Shown here: positions 45,270 through 53,706 of the stretch, in pieces
How the letters are laid out: every line of letters starts with the position of its first letter
Position numbering within the stretch: the first letter of the stretch is position 1
Assembly: GCF_020735385.1 (NCBI RefSeq)
Contig: NZ_CP085953.1
Location: 1,178,001-1,242,000, forward strand
Length of the DNA: 64,000 nt
Reading direction: 5' to 3'
Source: Granulicatella elegans
GTDB lineage: Bacteria > Bacillota > Bacilli > Lactobacillales > Aerococcaceae
Program-made: the position numbers and the translations under genes
Notes under the pieces: generated by a model
What the model saw: the letters and a program-made list of their open reading frames with translations, nothing else
Database searches by the model: none
Told to the model about the DNA's origin: nothing

Positions 45270-46377
45270 AAACCACTATTTTTGTATGGGATGTGGCGCA
45301 ACCATTCAAACAGAAAATCATGAAGAAATCGGCTATACTCCTACAAGTGTATTGACGAAAATGTTAGAACAAGAAGAACCCGTTTATTGTCAACGTTGTT
45401 TTAGACTTAGAAATTATAATGAATTACAACCTGCTTCTTTAAGTGATGATGATTTCTTAAAAATGTTATCTTCGATTGCAGAAGAAGATGCACTAGTTGT
45501 TTATGTTGTCGATTTATTTGACTTATATGGCAGTATGATTTCAGGGTTGAAACGTTTTATTGGAGATAATCCAGTGTTATTCGTTGCCAATAAAGTGGAT
45601 TTATATCCAAAATCAGTGAATCGTAATCGTTTGAAAAATTGGATTGAACGTTTTGCAAAAGAATATGGCATTCGTCCAGTAGATACGATTTTAGTGAGTG
45701 CGAATAAACGCATTCAAATTGATGAATTATTAGTTAAAATGAATGAATATCGTCAAGGAAAAGATGCTTATGTAGTAGGAGTAACGAATGTAGGGAAATC
45801 TACTTTAATTAATAAGTTAATTCAAAGTATTGGTGGAACAAAAGACGTTATTACAACTTCTCAATTTCCAGGAACTACATTAGGGCAAATTGAGATTCCA
45901 TTTGATGAAAAATCAAGCTTAATTGATACTCCAGGAATTATTCACCGTCATCAAATCGCTCACTATTTAGCAGAAAAAGAAGTGAAAAAGGTATTACCTC
46001 AAAAAGAATTACAACCAAAAACTTTCCAATTAAATGCTGAACAAACGATTTTTATTGGTGGACTTGTACGAGTGGATTATACAAAAGGGGAAAGAAATTC
46101 CTTAACATTTTATACGCCACAAACGATTGAATTACATCGTACAAAATTAGAAAAAGCGGATGAGTTTTATGCAAGACATAATGGGACGATTTTAACACCT
46201 CCTACAGGAAATCATGTGAAACAATATCCTACTTTACATAAGACAGTCTTTTCAGTAAAAGAAAAATCAGATATTGTGATTGCAGGTTTAGGATGGATAA
46301 CGATTCAAAAACCAGGAACCATTGAAGTTTGGAGTCCAAAAGAAGTAGACGTTATTAAACGTCCATCGATTATATAA
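45262..46377 (+). CDS. yqeH: Ribosome biogenesis GTPase YqeH
   Basis: A 371-residue circularly permuted GTPase required for 30S subunit assembly. An N-terminal zinc finger (CMGCGATIQ, then CQRCFRLRNYN) precedes the G domain, whose motifs appear in the permuted order: G4 NKVDLYP (about 112-118), G5 VSAN, G1 VGVTNVGKSTLINKL (about 172-186), G2 and G3 DTPGI (about 231-235). ATG at 45262 has GGGAGGAG eight bases upstream; the eight-base overlap with yqeG fits coupled translation. Confidence 0.93.
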   Translation: MTENHYFCMGCGATIQTENHEEIGYTPTSVLTKMLEQEEPVYCQRCFRLRNYNELQPASLSDDDFLKMLSSIAEEDALVVYVVDLFDLYGSMISGLKRFIGDNPVLFVANKVDLYPKSVNRNRLKNWIERFAKEYGIRPVDTILVSANKRIQIDELLVKMNEYRQGKDAYVVGVTNVGKSTLINKLIQSIGGTKDVITTSQFPGTTLGQIEIPFDEKSSLIDTPGIIHRHQIAHYLAEKEVKKVLPQKELQPKTFQLNAEQTIFIGGLVRVDYTKGERNSLTFYTPQTIELHRTKLEKADEFYARHNGTILTPPTGNHVKQYPTLHKTVFSVKEKSDIVIAGLGWITIQKPGTIEVWSPKEVDVIKRPSII

Positions 46378-46392
46378 AAAGGAGGGATTGGA

Positions 46393-46719
46393 TTGGAATT
46401 AAAAGGAAAAGAAAGACAGTTTTTCAAAAAAGAAGCTCATAGTATTAAGCCGATTTTTCAAATTGGAAAAGGCGGTTTAAGTGAAGAAATGATTCAACAA
46501 ATCCAATTTGCGATTGAAAAACGTGAATTAATTAAAGTCAGTTTATTACAAAATACAATGGAAGAACCTCAGGAAGCTGCTGAAATATTAGCAGAACAAA
46601 CAGGTAGCACGATTATTCAAGTCATTGGACATACGATTGTATTGTATAAACAAGCTAAAAATCCAAAAAATCGTGATATTTCGATTCGATTTGCAGAATT
46701 TGTAAAAAGAGGGCGATAA
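46393..46719 (+). CDS. yhbY: YhbY/YqeI RNA-binding protein (CRM domain)
   Basis: A 108-residue CRM-domain protein that binds pre-50S ribosomal particles. The GxxG-type loop is in FQIGKGGLSEEMIQQI (about 22-37). Start is TTG at 46393 after GGAGGG; the peptide then reads MELKGKERQFFKK. It lies within the yqe operon. Confidence 0.9.
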   Translation: MELKGKERQFFKKEAHSIKPIFQIGKGGLSEEMIQQIQFAIEKRELIKVSLLQNTMEEPQEAAEILAEQTGSTIIQVIGHTIVLYKQAKNPKNRDISIRFAEFVKRGR

Positions 46720-46720
46720 T

Positions 46721-47347
46721 ATGATGCAATCCATCAAGCTTTGTCCAAAAGTAAAACAAAATGATTTTAGTGGAAAACAAAAGCGTGTTGGAATTTTAGG
46801 AGGAAGTTTTAATCCTCCTCATATGGCACATTTAATTATGGCAGAGCAAGCAAGAGTTCAATTGAATTTGGACAAAATCTATTTTATGCCGAGCCATATT
46901 CCACCTCATGTAGATGAAAAGAAGACGATTGATGCCAATTATCGAGTAGAAATGACCCAATTAGCTATTCAAGATAATTATCATTTTGAACTTGAAACGA
47001 TTGAATTAGAACGTCCTGAAAAAAGTTATAGCTTCGATACGATTCAACTCTTAAAAGAAAAGAATCCTGAGGTGGACTATTACTTTATTATTGGTGGCGA
47101 TATGGTCGATTATTTACCGACTTGGCATCGAATTGATGAATTAGTTCATGAAGTTCAATTTGTTGGAGTTTGTCGTCCCGGTTACCCAAAGGAAACTCCA
47201 TATCCAGTATTATGGATTGAAGCGCCTCAAATGGAAATTAGTTCAACACAAATTCGTAAAAATGTGTTATGGGGACAAAGTATTCGTTACTTGGTTCCAG
47301 AAAGTGTAGAAGAATATATTTTTGAGAAAGGATTGTATCAAGAATGA
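46721..47347 (+). CDS. nadD: Nicotinate-nucleotide adenylyltransferase
   Basis: A 208-residue enzyme joining ATP and nicotinate mononucleotide to give deamido-NAD. The nucleotidyl transferase motif GILGGSFNPPHMAHLIMAEQ (about 24-43, in which PPHMAH is the HxGH-type site) and C-terminal ISSTQIRKN (about 173-181) are conserved. Two adjacent ATGs follow the yhbY stop by one base; ribosome site AGAGGGCGA. It overlaps yqeK by four bases. Confidence 0.93.
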   Translation: MMQSIKLCPKVKQNDFSGKQKRVGILGGSFNPPHMAHLIMAEQARVQLNLDKIYFMPSHIPPHVDEKKTIDANYRVEMTQLAIQDNYHFELETIELERPEKSYSFDTIQLLKEKNPEVDYYFIIGGDMVDYLPTWHRIDELVHEVQFVGVCRPGYPKETPYPVLWIEAPQMEISSTQIRKNVLWGQSIRYLVPESVEEYIFEKGLYQE

Positions 47348-47946
47348 CAGTAGTAGATTTTTCTCCTTATTCTTCTTTGAGTCGTGAAAAAATTTTACAT
47401 CAAGTGCACTCTCAAATGAGTCAAAGAAGATTTGACCATTGTTTAAGAGTGGAAAAGAAAATCATGGAATTAGCGACATTATATGGAGTAGATGTTACAA
47501 AAGCTTCTTTAGCAGCGTTAATTCATGATTATGCAAAAGAAAGACCCTTAGAAGAATTACAAGAATTAGTGGTCAAAAAACAGTTGTCACATCAACTAAA
47601 AAATCAATCATCTGAAATTTTACATGGTCCTGTTGGAGCAGAAATTTTAAAAGATGAATTAGACATTCAAGATGAAGAAATTTTAGACGCTATTCGTGAA
47701 CATACGATTGGTGGGACTAAAATGACTCGTTTGTCTAAATGTTTATTTGTAGCAGATGCCATTGAAGATGGAAGAAATTATCCAGGAGTAGAAGATGCAA
47801 GACAAATTGCTAGATATAATATTGATGAAGCAGTTCGATATTTAGTAAGACATACTTTGCAGTATTTAATTGAAAAAGAAGTATATATATATCCTGGAAC
47901 ATTAGAAGTGTATAATTATTTAGTAATAGAAAGAGGAAACTTATGA
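47344..47946 (+). CDS. yqeK: YqeK HD-domain hydrolase
   Basis: A 200-residue HD-superfamily metal hydrolase; family members split diadenosine tetraphosphate symmetrically. HD residues are in FDHCLRVEKKIMEL (about 29-42), ALIHDYAKERP (about 58-68) and HGPVGAEI (about 94-101), with IREHTIGGTKM downstream. It overlaps nadD and rsfS by four bases each (ATGA), indicating coupled translation. Confidence 0.9.
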   Translation: MTVVDFSPYSSLSREKILHQVHSQMSQRRFDHCLRVEKKIMELATLYGVDVTKASLAALIHDYAKERPLEELQELVVKKQLSHQLKNQSSEILHGPVGAEILKDELDIQDEEILDAIREHTIGGTKMTRLSKCLFVADAIEDGRNYPGVEDARQIARYNIDEAVRYLVRHTLQYLIEKEVYIYPGTLEVYNYLVIERGNL

Positions 47947-48305
47947 CAGAAAATCGTAGTAAACAATTATTAGATGTAGTATTAAGAGCAGCAGATGATA
48001 AATTAGCGCAAGAAATCGTTGCATTAGAAGTGGGACACTTAACACCTGTGGCAGATTACTTTGTCATCACTCATGGGAAAAATGAAAAACAAGTACAAGC
48101 AATTGTAGATGCGATTGAAGAAGAAGTACATAAAGAAGGTTTTGAAGTAAAAAGCATCGAAGGGAAAGACAATGCACGTTGGATTTTAATGGACTTAAAC
48201 GATGTCATTGTACATGTATTCTACTATGAAGACCGTGAATATTATAATTTAGAAAAATTATGGAATGACGCACCAATCGTCAATATTGCGAGTGAAAAAG
48301 AATGA
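47943..48305 (+). CDS. rsfS: Ribosomal silencing factor RsfS
   Basis: A 120-residue protein that binds L14 on the 50S subunit and blocks joining of subunits when nutrients are low. Family signatures ADYFVITHGKNEKQVQAI (about 37-54) and DNARWILMDLNDVIVHVF (about 77-94) are clear. Four-base overlaps on both sides. Confidence 0.92.
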   Translation: MTENRSKQLLDVVLRAADDKLAQEIVALEVGHLTPVADYFVITHGKNEKQVQAIVDAIEEEVHKEGFEVKSIEGKDNARWILMDLNDVIVHVFYYEDREYYNLEKLWNDAPIVNIASEKE

Positions 48306-49057
48306 CCTATCAAACTTTCGCACATGTATATGATGAAGTAATGGATCATGAACAATACCAATTATGGGTGAAGCTTACAAAAGACGCTTTTAACAGGTAT
48401 ACGGATCGAAACATTCAAAAAGTCATGGAATTAGCTTGCGGAACGGGTGAAGTTTCTACGCTCCTAACAGAGACTGGTTACCAAGTAACCGGAGTTGATT
48501 TATCGAACGAAATGTTAGATATTGCAAAAGAAAAATATCAACAAGAATACCCTTCGATTAATTGGGTTCAAAAAGATATGCGTGATTTAGATGGATTAGA
48601 GACTTTTGACGCTATTACATTATATTCTGATTCACTTTGTTATTTAACGGAGTTTGAAGATACTATTAAAGTCTTTAAAACTGTTCACAATCATTTAGAA
48701 GAAGATGGTTTGTTTTTATTTGATGTGCATTCTCTCTATCAAATGCAAGAAGTATTTCCAGGATACCAATATCATTATACGAGTGAAGATTTAGCGTTTT
48801 TATGGCAAAGTTATGAATTAGACGAACCTGGAAGTGTGGAACATGTCATCGATATGTTTGTCCGTGACGAATCTCAAACGAGTAAAGCATTATTTGAGCA
48901 TTTTCAAGAAGTGCATGTGGAGCAAACTTTCCCTATGGAATGGTATCAAGAAGCTCTTGAAATGGTAGGGTTTAAAAAAGTATGGGTAAAAGCTGAGTTT
49001 GGTGAGTCAGAAGTGGAAGAGACTTCGCCACGTTGGTTTTTTATTGCATTGAAATGA
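48302..49057 (+). CDS. yqeM: YqeM SAM-dependent methyltransferase
   Basis: A 251-residue class I methyltransferase. FAHVYDEVMDHEQYQLW opens the protein; motif I VMELACGTGEVSTLL (about 41-55), then VTGVDLSNEMLD and WVQKDMRDLD, are typical. The C-terminus is FGESEVEETSPRWFFIALK (in part). Its place next to rsfS is conserved; substrate unknown. Overlaps rsfS by four bases. Confidence 0.88.
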   Translation: MTYQTFAHVYDEVMDHEQYQLWVKLTKDAFNRYTDRNIQKVMELACGTGEVSTLLTETGYQVTGVDLSNEMLDIAKEKYQQEYPSINWVQKDMRDLDGLETFDAITLYSDSLCYLTEFEDTIKVFKTVHNHLEEDGLFLFDVHSLYQMQEVFPGYQYHYTSEDLAFLWQSYELDEPGSVEHVIDMFVRDESQTSKALFEHFQEVHVEQTFPMEWYQEALEMVGFKKVWVKAEFGESEVEETSPRWFFIALK

Positions 49058-49065
49058 GGAATTAA

Positions 49066-50241
49066 ATGAAAGCTTGTGGAATTATTGCAGAATATAATCC
49101 ATTTCATAAAGGTCACCATTATCAAATCGAACAAATTAGAAAGCAAACAGATGTAGATGTCATTGTTATTACGATGAGCGGGAATTTTGTTCAAAGAGGC
49201 GAACCAGCGATTGAGAATAAATGGCATCGTGCAAAAATGGCTCTAGAAAATGGAGCAGATCTGGTATTAGAATTACCAACACTTTCAAGTACACAAGCCA
49301 CAGATTGGTTTGCTGCTGGAGGCGTTGGTATTTTGCATGCTGCTAAATGCCAGGAAATTGCTTTTGGAGTAGAAGATACATCCGTTGATTATCAAGTAGC
49401 ATTTGAAGAATGGGGTACCCTACAAACACGAATCAAAGAAGATGTGACAGATGACGAGATGAAATCTCTAACTTATGCCAATCGACTTTCGTTGATTTCA
49501 AAGGAAACGTTTGGAGAAAATAGCCCACTCTATCGATTAATGCAACAACCGAATCAACAATTAGGATTTGCCTATGTAAAAGAAATTTTGTCGCACAATC
49601 TACCGATGGAATTTATAACGATTGAACGAATAGGAAATGGACATTTAGATGAAAAAATCCAAGAAGGACAGTTCGCCAGTGGGACTGCATTACGGAAACA
49701 ATTGTTAAAAGTGGATAGAAATCATCAATTGCTTTCTCAATTACCTTATTTAGAAGAAGTTTTTTCAGATGAATATCGAAATAACTGGGAGCAGTATTGG
49801 GCATTGTTAAAGTATCAACTAGAACGAAGTAGTGTGGAAGAATTAAGAATGATTTATCAAATGGATGAAGGAATGGAATATCGGTTCAAAAAATTCTTAC
49901 TTCAAGCAAATTCGTTTGATGAATTCATTCAATTATTGAAAAATAAACGATGGACTTGGGCGAGATTACAACGCTTATGCATCTATGTGTTATTAGGAAT
50001 TACAAAAGAACAAGTAAAACAACATTTTGAAACGATTCATTCACCAAAAGAAGTGACCGTTTTAGGATTTAATGAAACAGGAAGAGAATATTTAAAAACT
50101 TTACGAGAAGAAGAGACAAACTTTATAACAAATTATGCTAATCCTGTCTTAGAATTACAAAAGAAATTTGATAACATATATGATATAATGAACCCATCTG
50201 GGTATCATTCTGCTCGGCAATCGATGCCTGTGATGAAATAG
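49066..50241 (+). CDS. tmcAL: tRNA(Met) cytidine acetate ligase TmcAL
   Basis: A 391-residue HIGH-type nucleotidyl transferase (formerly YlbM) that makes N4-acetylcytidine at the wobble base of elongator tRNA-Met from acetate and ATP. The nucleotide-binding EYNPFHKGHHYQIEQ (about 8-22), ITMSGNFVQRGEPAI (about 37-51) and the DLVLELPT region are conserved. ATG at 49066 follows GAGGA, with eight bases between it and the yqeM stop. Last gene of the yqe operon. Confidence 0.9.
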   Translation: MKACGIIAEYNPFHKGHHYQIEQIRKQTDVDVIVITMSGNFVQRGEPAIENKWHRAKMALENGADLVLELPTLSSTQATDWFAAGGVGILHAAKCQEIAFGVEDTSVDYQVAFEEWGTLQTRIKEDVTDDEMKSLTYANRLSLISKETFGENSPLYRLMQQPNQQLGFAYVKEILSHNLPMEFITIERIGNGHLDEKIQEGQFASGTALRKQLLKVDRNHQLLSQLPYLEEVFSDEYRNNWEQYWALLKYQLERSSVEELRMIYQMDEGMEYRFKKFLLQANSFDEFIQLLKNKRWTWARLQRLCIYVLLGITKEQVKQHFETIHSPKEVTVLGFNETGREYLKTLREEETNFITNYANPVLELQKKFDNIYDIMNPSGYHSARQSMPVMK

Positions 50242-50264
50242 TGTGAAAGAAAGGATAAAAGTGA

Positions 50265-51578
50265 ATGAAGAAAAAAGTAGTAGCATTACTTGGTCTAGGC
50301 TTACTTCCAATTTCAAGTGTATATGCTGAAGAAGCAAAAAATGTTGAAACAAATACGTTAACAACAATTGAAGAAAAGCCAGCAAACTTAAAAGAAGTGG
50401 GAGAAAATAAATTAACAAAAGAAATCCCACAATATAAAGAAGTTAAAGAAGAAACTAAAGAACTTAAAGCTGAACCAAAAGAAACTAAAACAACTAAAGA
50501 AGCTAAAGAACAAGTTGAAAAAACAGCTCAAGTACAAAAAGAAAAATTAGTTGTTGGAAAAAATATCGAATTAAAAGAAGGAAAGTATTATAAAAATAGT
50601 ACTCTGATTACAAAAGAATGGATTTTTAATGAAAAAGAAGGAGCTTGGTATTATCTTTCTGAAACTGGAGAAGTCGTTAAAAATGCATGGGTTGGAGATT
50701 ACTACTTAGGTCAGGATGGAAAAATGCTTTCTAATCAATGGTTATATGATTCATTCTATAAAGGATGGTATTATTTAACGAGCAGTGGTGCATACGCTAA
50801 TGCAACATGGGTTGGAGATTATTATTTAAAACAATACGGTAAAATGGCGGATGCTGAATGGATTTATGATCCAAATTATCAATCATGGTATTATTTAAAT
50901 AATGGTGGAAGTTATGCTCGTTCTCAATGGGAAGGGGATTACTATTTATATGCTGATGGAAAAATGGCAACAAAAGCATGGGTAGATTCAGAAAAATATT
51001 ATGTAGATGAAAATGGAAAATGGGTCGAGTATGTTAAACCATTAAATACTCCATGGTACTTCCAAAGAGACCCTCAATGGGGTTCTGAAATATTAAAAGG
51101 AATTACAATGGCTGCTTCAGGATGTGTACCAACTTCTCTTTCAATGATTTTCAATGGGTTTGGCGAGAATACAACACCGATTGAAGTAGCACGTTGGATT
51201 ATTGAAAATACTGAGTCGATGAATACAAATGGCTATGTTGGAACTAGAGCAAAAGGTGCAGCAGCAGCACTGAAAGCATGGGGATTTGATTATAAAGTCA
51301 TTAATACAAAAGAAGATGTTAAACAAGCTTTAGTTGAAGGGAAAACGATACTAGCTTGTGTTGGGCCAGGACATTTTGTTAAAGTAGCAGACGGATCTCA
51401 TGCCATTGTATTAAGTGGATACCAAGATGGTAAAACATTTGTTAGAGACCCTGAAAATAATGGGAATAGTAGATGGTTTGATATCGATGATTTATGGAAT
51501 CAAAGAAGTTTCGATGAAGGGGATATCGAATTAGGTGGTCCATTTACGGTTGTAGAAAAAGTTGTTACTAAAAAATGA
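50265..51578 (+). CDS. Secreted C39-type cysteine peptidase with wall-binding repeats
   Basis: A 437-residue exported protein. A signal peptide (MKKKVVALLGLGLLPISSVYA) is followed by a K/E-rich linker (about 25-100) and then four or five Trp/Tyr-rich repeats (KGWYYLTSSGAYANATWVGD and relatives, about 115-255) resembling choline- or glucan-binding repeats. The C-terminal domain (about 262-430) is a papain-like C39 peptidase: Cys in ASGCVPTSLSM, His in GSHAIVLSGY, and VRDPENN. It likely attaches noncovalently to the surface and cuts a peptide or wall component. GAAAGGA precedes ATG. Target unknown. Confidence 0.82.
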   Translation: MKKKVVALLGLGLLPISSVYAEEAKNVETNTLTTIEEKPANLKEVGENKLTKEIPQYKEVKEETKELKAEPKETKTTKEAKEQVEKTAQVQKEKLVVGKNIELKEGKYYKNSTLITKEWIFNEKEGAWYYLSETGEVVKNAWVGDYYLGQDGKMLSNQWLYDSFYKGWYYLTSSGAYANATWVGDYYLKQYGKMADAEWIYDPNYQSWYYLNNGGSYARSQWEGDYYLYADGKMATKAWVDSEKYYVDENGKWVEYVKPLNTPWYFQRDPQWGSEILKGITMAASGCVPTSLSMIFNGFGENTTPIEVARWIIENTESMNTNGYVGTRAKGAAAALKAWGFDYKVINTKEDVKQALVEGKTILACVGPGHFVKVADGSHAIVLSGYQDGKTFVRDPENNGNSRWFDIDDLWNQRSFDEGDIELGGPFTVVEKVVTKK

Positions 51579-51659
51579 TTGCAATCTGAGTCAGAAATCT
51601 GTAGAATCAGCTTATAAAATAAAATGATGGAGAAATATACAATTGTCAAGTAGAAAACA

Positions 51660-51688
51660 TTGACAAACAAGAGATTCCTTAGTATAAT
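51660..51688 (+). promoter_or_regulatory. Promoter of yceD-rpmF
   Basis: TTGACA (51660-51665), 17-bp spacer, TATAAT (51683-51688): a consensus housekeeping promoter, 28 bases before the GTG start. Confidence 0.88.
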
Positions 51689-51716
51689 TCTCTATGTTGC
51701 TTTAGGGGTGAAAAAT

Positions 51717-52271
51717 GTGAAAATATCATTAAAACAACTTGAAAATTCTCAAGGAATGCCTGTTTATTTTGAAGAGGAAATGCAAGTAGAAGATAACTTA
51801 AAAAGTCGTGACGATACGATAATAGCAGTTTCTCCTGCTGTAGCCAAAGGATTTCTTGTTTATCAAAATGAAACAGTCATTGCACAATTTACATGTGTTG
51901 TCGATATCACGCTTCCTTCATCCAGGTCTCTAGAGCCAGTGGTTGTGCCATTGTCAATAGAAATTGTTGAACGATATATTCCAAAAGGAACTTCATTTGA
52001 AGAACAGGAATTAACAGAAATTGTTATTCCGTTAGAAACTGATTGGATAGATTTACAACCTGCTGTGGAAGATCATATTTTACTTTCAATTCCTTTACAA
52101 GTCTTATCGCCAGAGGAATTGAGTGAAGACCGAATGCCAAGTGGTCAAGATTGGGAAGTGATTTCTCAAGACGAGTTGTCTTTAAGACGTACAGTTGCAA
52201 AAGAGCAACAAATTGATCCAAGGTTAGCGGCTCTACAGTCTTTCTTCGATTCCGATGAGACTGAAAAGTAA
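51717..52271 (+). CDS. yceD: YceD-family protein (DUF177)
   Basis: A 184-residue DUF177 protein, almost always encoded directly before rpmF and thought to act in 23S rRNA accumulation. The conserved FTCVVDITLPSSRSLEPVVV (about 60-79) and C-terminal IDPRLAALQSFFDSDE match. Start: GTG at 51717 after AGGGGTG; the longer frame from 51660 would begin within the -35 box and is ruled out by the promoter. Followed by rpmF after 42 bases. Confidence 0.87.
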   Translation: MKISLKQLENSQGMPVYFEEEMQVEDNLKSRDDTIIAVSPAVAKGFLVYQNETVIAQFTCVVDITLPSSRSLEPVVVPLSIEIVERYIPKGTSFEEQELTEIVIPLETDWIDLQPAVEDHILLSIPLQVLSPEELSEDRMPSGQDWEVISQDELSLRRTVAKEQQIDPRLAALQSFFDSDETEK

Positions 52272-52313
52272 AAAGCATTTTATGTAAAGAAGATTGATTA
52301 GGAGGTGTACAAA

Positions 52314-52493
52314 ATGGCAGTACCAAAACGTAAAACATCAAAAGCTAGAAAAGCTAAACGTCGTACTCACTTCAAATTAGAAGTACCAGGGTTAAACGCA
52401 TGCCCTAACTGTGGTTCATTAAGAAAAAGCCACCATGTTTGCCCATCATGTGGACAATACGATGGAAAAGAAGTTGTTTCTCAAGAAGCATAA
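52314..52493 (+). CDS. rpmF: 50S ribosomal protein L32
   Basis: A 59-residue ribosomal protein. It begins [16 protein letters not shown] and holds the four-cysteine zinc ribbon CPNC...CPSC (about 32-48), so it is the zinc-binding form. AGGAGGTG precedes ATG by about six bases. Second gene of yceD-rpmF. Confidence 0.96.
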   Translation: MAVPKRKTSKARKAKRRTHFKLEVPGLNACPNCGSLRKSHHVCPSCGQYDGKEVVSQEA

Positions 52494-52507
52494 TTTTAAC
52501 AATCAAG

Positions 52508-52532
52508 CCTACACATTTGTGTAGGTTTTTTT
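52508..52532 (+). terminator. Terminator of yceD-rpmF
   Basis: CCTACAC-ATTT-GTGTAGG followed by seven T. Confidence 0.9.
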
Positions 52533-52534
52533 AT

Positions 52535-52549
52535 GGCTCATCGACAAAT
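52535..52549 (-). repeat. Solo ISL3-like terminal repeat
   Basis: GGCTCATCGACAAAT is identical to the right end of the ISL3 element at 6419-6433 (opposite strand), and the preceding TTTTTTAT also matches that element's flank. No partner end or transposase is nearby. It lies between two terminators. Confidence 0.55.
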
Positions 52550-52551
52550 AA

Positions 52552-52590
52552 GAAAGAGATCGCCGTATCATACGGTGATCTCTTTTTCAA
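52552..52590. terminator. Second hairpin after rpmF
   Basis: GAAAGAGATC.CCGTA pairs with TACGG.GATCTCTTTTTC with a very short loop; symmetrical, so it can work in both directions. Confidence 0.75.
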
Positions 52591-52674
52591 TATACCTGGA
52601 TATTGGATGCTTACGATTATTGGACGGTAATGATTTTCTAGTGTACAATGTGAGAAGAAAAGGAGAAGAAAATA

Positions 52675-53040
52675 ATGTTAGTATTATCCCTATTATTAAT
52701 CACCATTACGATTTCATCTTATTTTATTTTACAATTTTATTTTGGTACAAGAATTTATTTTTCAGAATCATTTTTCTTAACAATAAGAGAAGTCATGCTT
52801 CCTCTTTTATTTGTTAGTTATGAAATCTTTAGTCAGTTACTTTTAGGTAGATCCTTAATGCCTTGGATAATCGTATTCAGCAGTTTAGCAGGAATGTTGT
52901 TATTATTAGTGAAAAAAAGAAATCTAGACTTCTACATTCGACAATTTGTCTATCAATTTTGTTCGATTGAATTTCTAATTTTAGTGATGGGTCATTTTAT
53001 TTTAGGATGTCAATTTATTTATTTTTTGATTTTTAAATAA
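52675..53040 (+). CDS. DUF3397 membrane protein
   Basis: A 121-residue membrane protein with four hydrophobic segments (first LVLSLLLITITISSYFILQF). Size, topology and location between rpmF and mraZ fit DUF3397 of lactobacilli and relatives. AAAGGAG about eight bases before ATG. Function unknown. Confidence 0.7.
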   Translation: MLVLSLLLITITISSYFILQFYFGTRIYFSESFFLTIREVMLPLLFVSYEIFSQLLLGRSLMPWIIVFSSLAGMLLLLVKKRNLDFYIRQFVYQFCSIEFLILVMGHFILGCQFIYFLIFK

Positions 53041-53052
53041 AAATTTAAAGAG

Positions 53053-53092
53053 AAAAAGAGCACCCCGTATGATTATACGGAGGGCTCTTTTT
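53053..53092 (+). terminator. Terminator before the dcw cluster
   Basis: AAAAAGAGC..CCGTAT pairs with ATACGG..GCTCTTTTT, insulating the dcw cluster from upstream transcription. Confidence 0.85.
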
Positions 53093-53190
53093 GTTTTTTG
53101 GGTAAAAATAAGATTCAAAGTGGCAAAGCAGTTAACCCTAAATTTATAAAAATGGGTTAGAAATAAAATATTTTTTAACTTTTTTGATAA

Positions 53191-53224
53191 AAAAGTGGTG
53201 AAAAGTGGGGGAGTGTGGTAAAAT
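53191..53224 (+). promoter_or_regulatory. MraZ box overlapping the mraZ promoter
   Basis: Three 10-bp units in direct tandem: AAAAGTGGTG, AAAAGTGGGG, GAGTGTGGTA (53191-53220). They keep GTGG in a fixed phase, matching the known MraZ operator (AAAGTGKN3 repeats). The last unit runs into an extended -10 TGGTAAAAT (53216-53224), so MraZ bound here would occlude polymerase. Confidence 0.85.
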
Positions 53225-53256
53225 ATGGTTAATTATGAATGATAGGAGGAGTCTGC

Positions 53257-53688
53257 ATGTTAATCGGTGAATACCAACACACAATAGATGCTAAGGGACG
53301 TATGATTGTTCCAGCGAAATTTCGTGAAGATTTAGGATTCACTTTTGTTGTAACGCGTGGACTAGATGGTTGCTTATACGGCTATCCTCTTGATCAATGG
53401 CAATTGCTTCGTCAAAAGTTGAGTGAATTACCTCAATCGAAAAAAGACGCTCGTGCATTTGCTCGTTTCTTCAATTCTGCTGCAAGTGAAGTAGAATTTG
53501 ATAAACAAGGAAGAATTAATATCACAACAACTTTAAGAGAACATGCAGGTTTAGTGAAGAACTGTCGTGTCATTGGTGTGAATGACCGAATTGAAATTTG
53601 GGATGAAGAACGTTGGAAAGCATATATTGCTGAAACCGAAGAGAATTTTGAAGAATTAGCAGAACAAATGGCTGATTTTGGATTTTAG
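53257..53688 (+). CDS. mraZ: MraZ, transcriptional regulator of the dcw cluster
   Basis: A 143-residue AbrB-like DNA-binding protein with two tandem domains (MLIGEYQHTIDAKGRMIVPAKFRE, in part, about 1-50; ASEVEFDKQGRINITTTLREHAGL, in part, about 75-100). It represses its own operon by binding the repeats upstream. AGGAGG eight bases before ATG 53257 sets the start; the earlier in-frame ATG at 53239 precedes that site. First gene of the dcw cluster. Confidence 0.94.
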   Translation: MLIGEYQHTIDAKGRMIVPAKFREDLGFTFVVTRGLDGCLYGYPLDQWQLLRQKLSELPQSKKDARAFARFFNSAASEVEFDKQGRINITTTLREHAGLVKNCRVIGVNDRIEIWDEERWKAYIAETEENFEELAEQMADFGF

Positions 53689-53706
53689 AAAGGATATTAA
53701 TTAAAA

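Noticed and set aside
51660-51716. Longer start for yceD at 51660
   Set aside because: It falls on the -35 box of a consensus promoter, so it could not be in the transcript.
52533-52674. A short gene on the plus strand after rpmF (frames at 52439 and 52533)
   Set aside because: They overlap rpmF or two terminators and the IS-like end, with no ribosome site.
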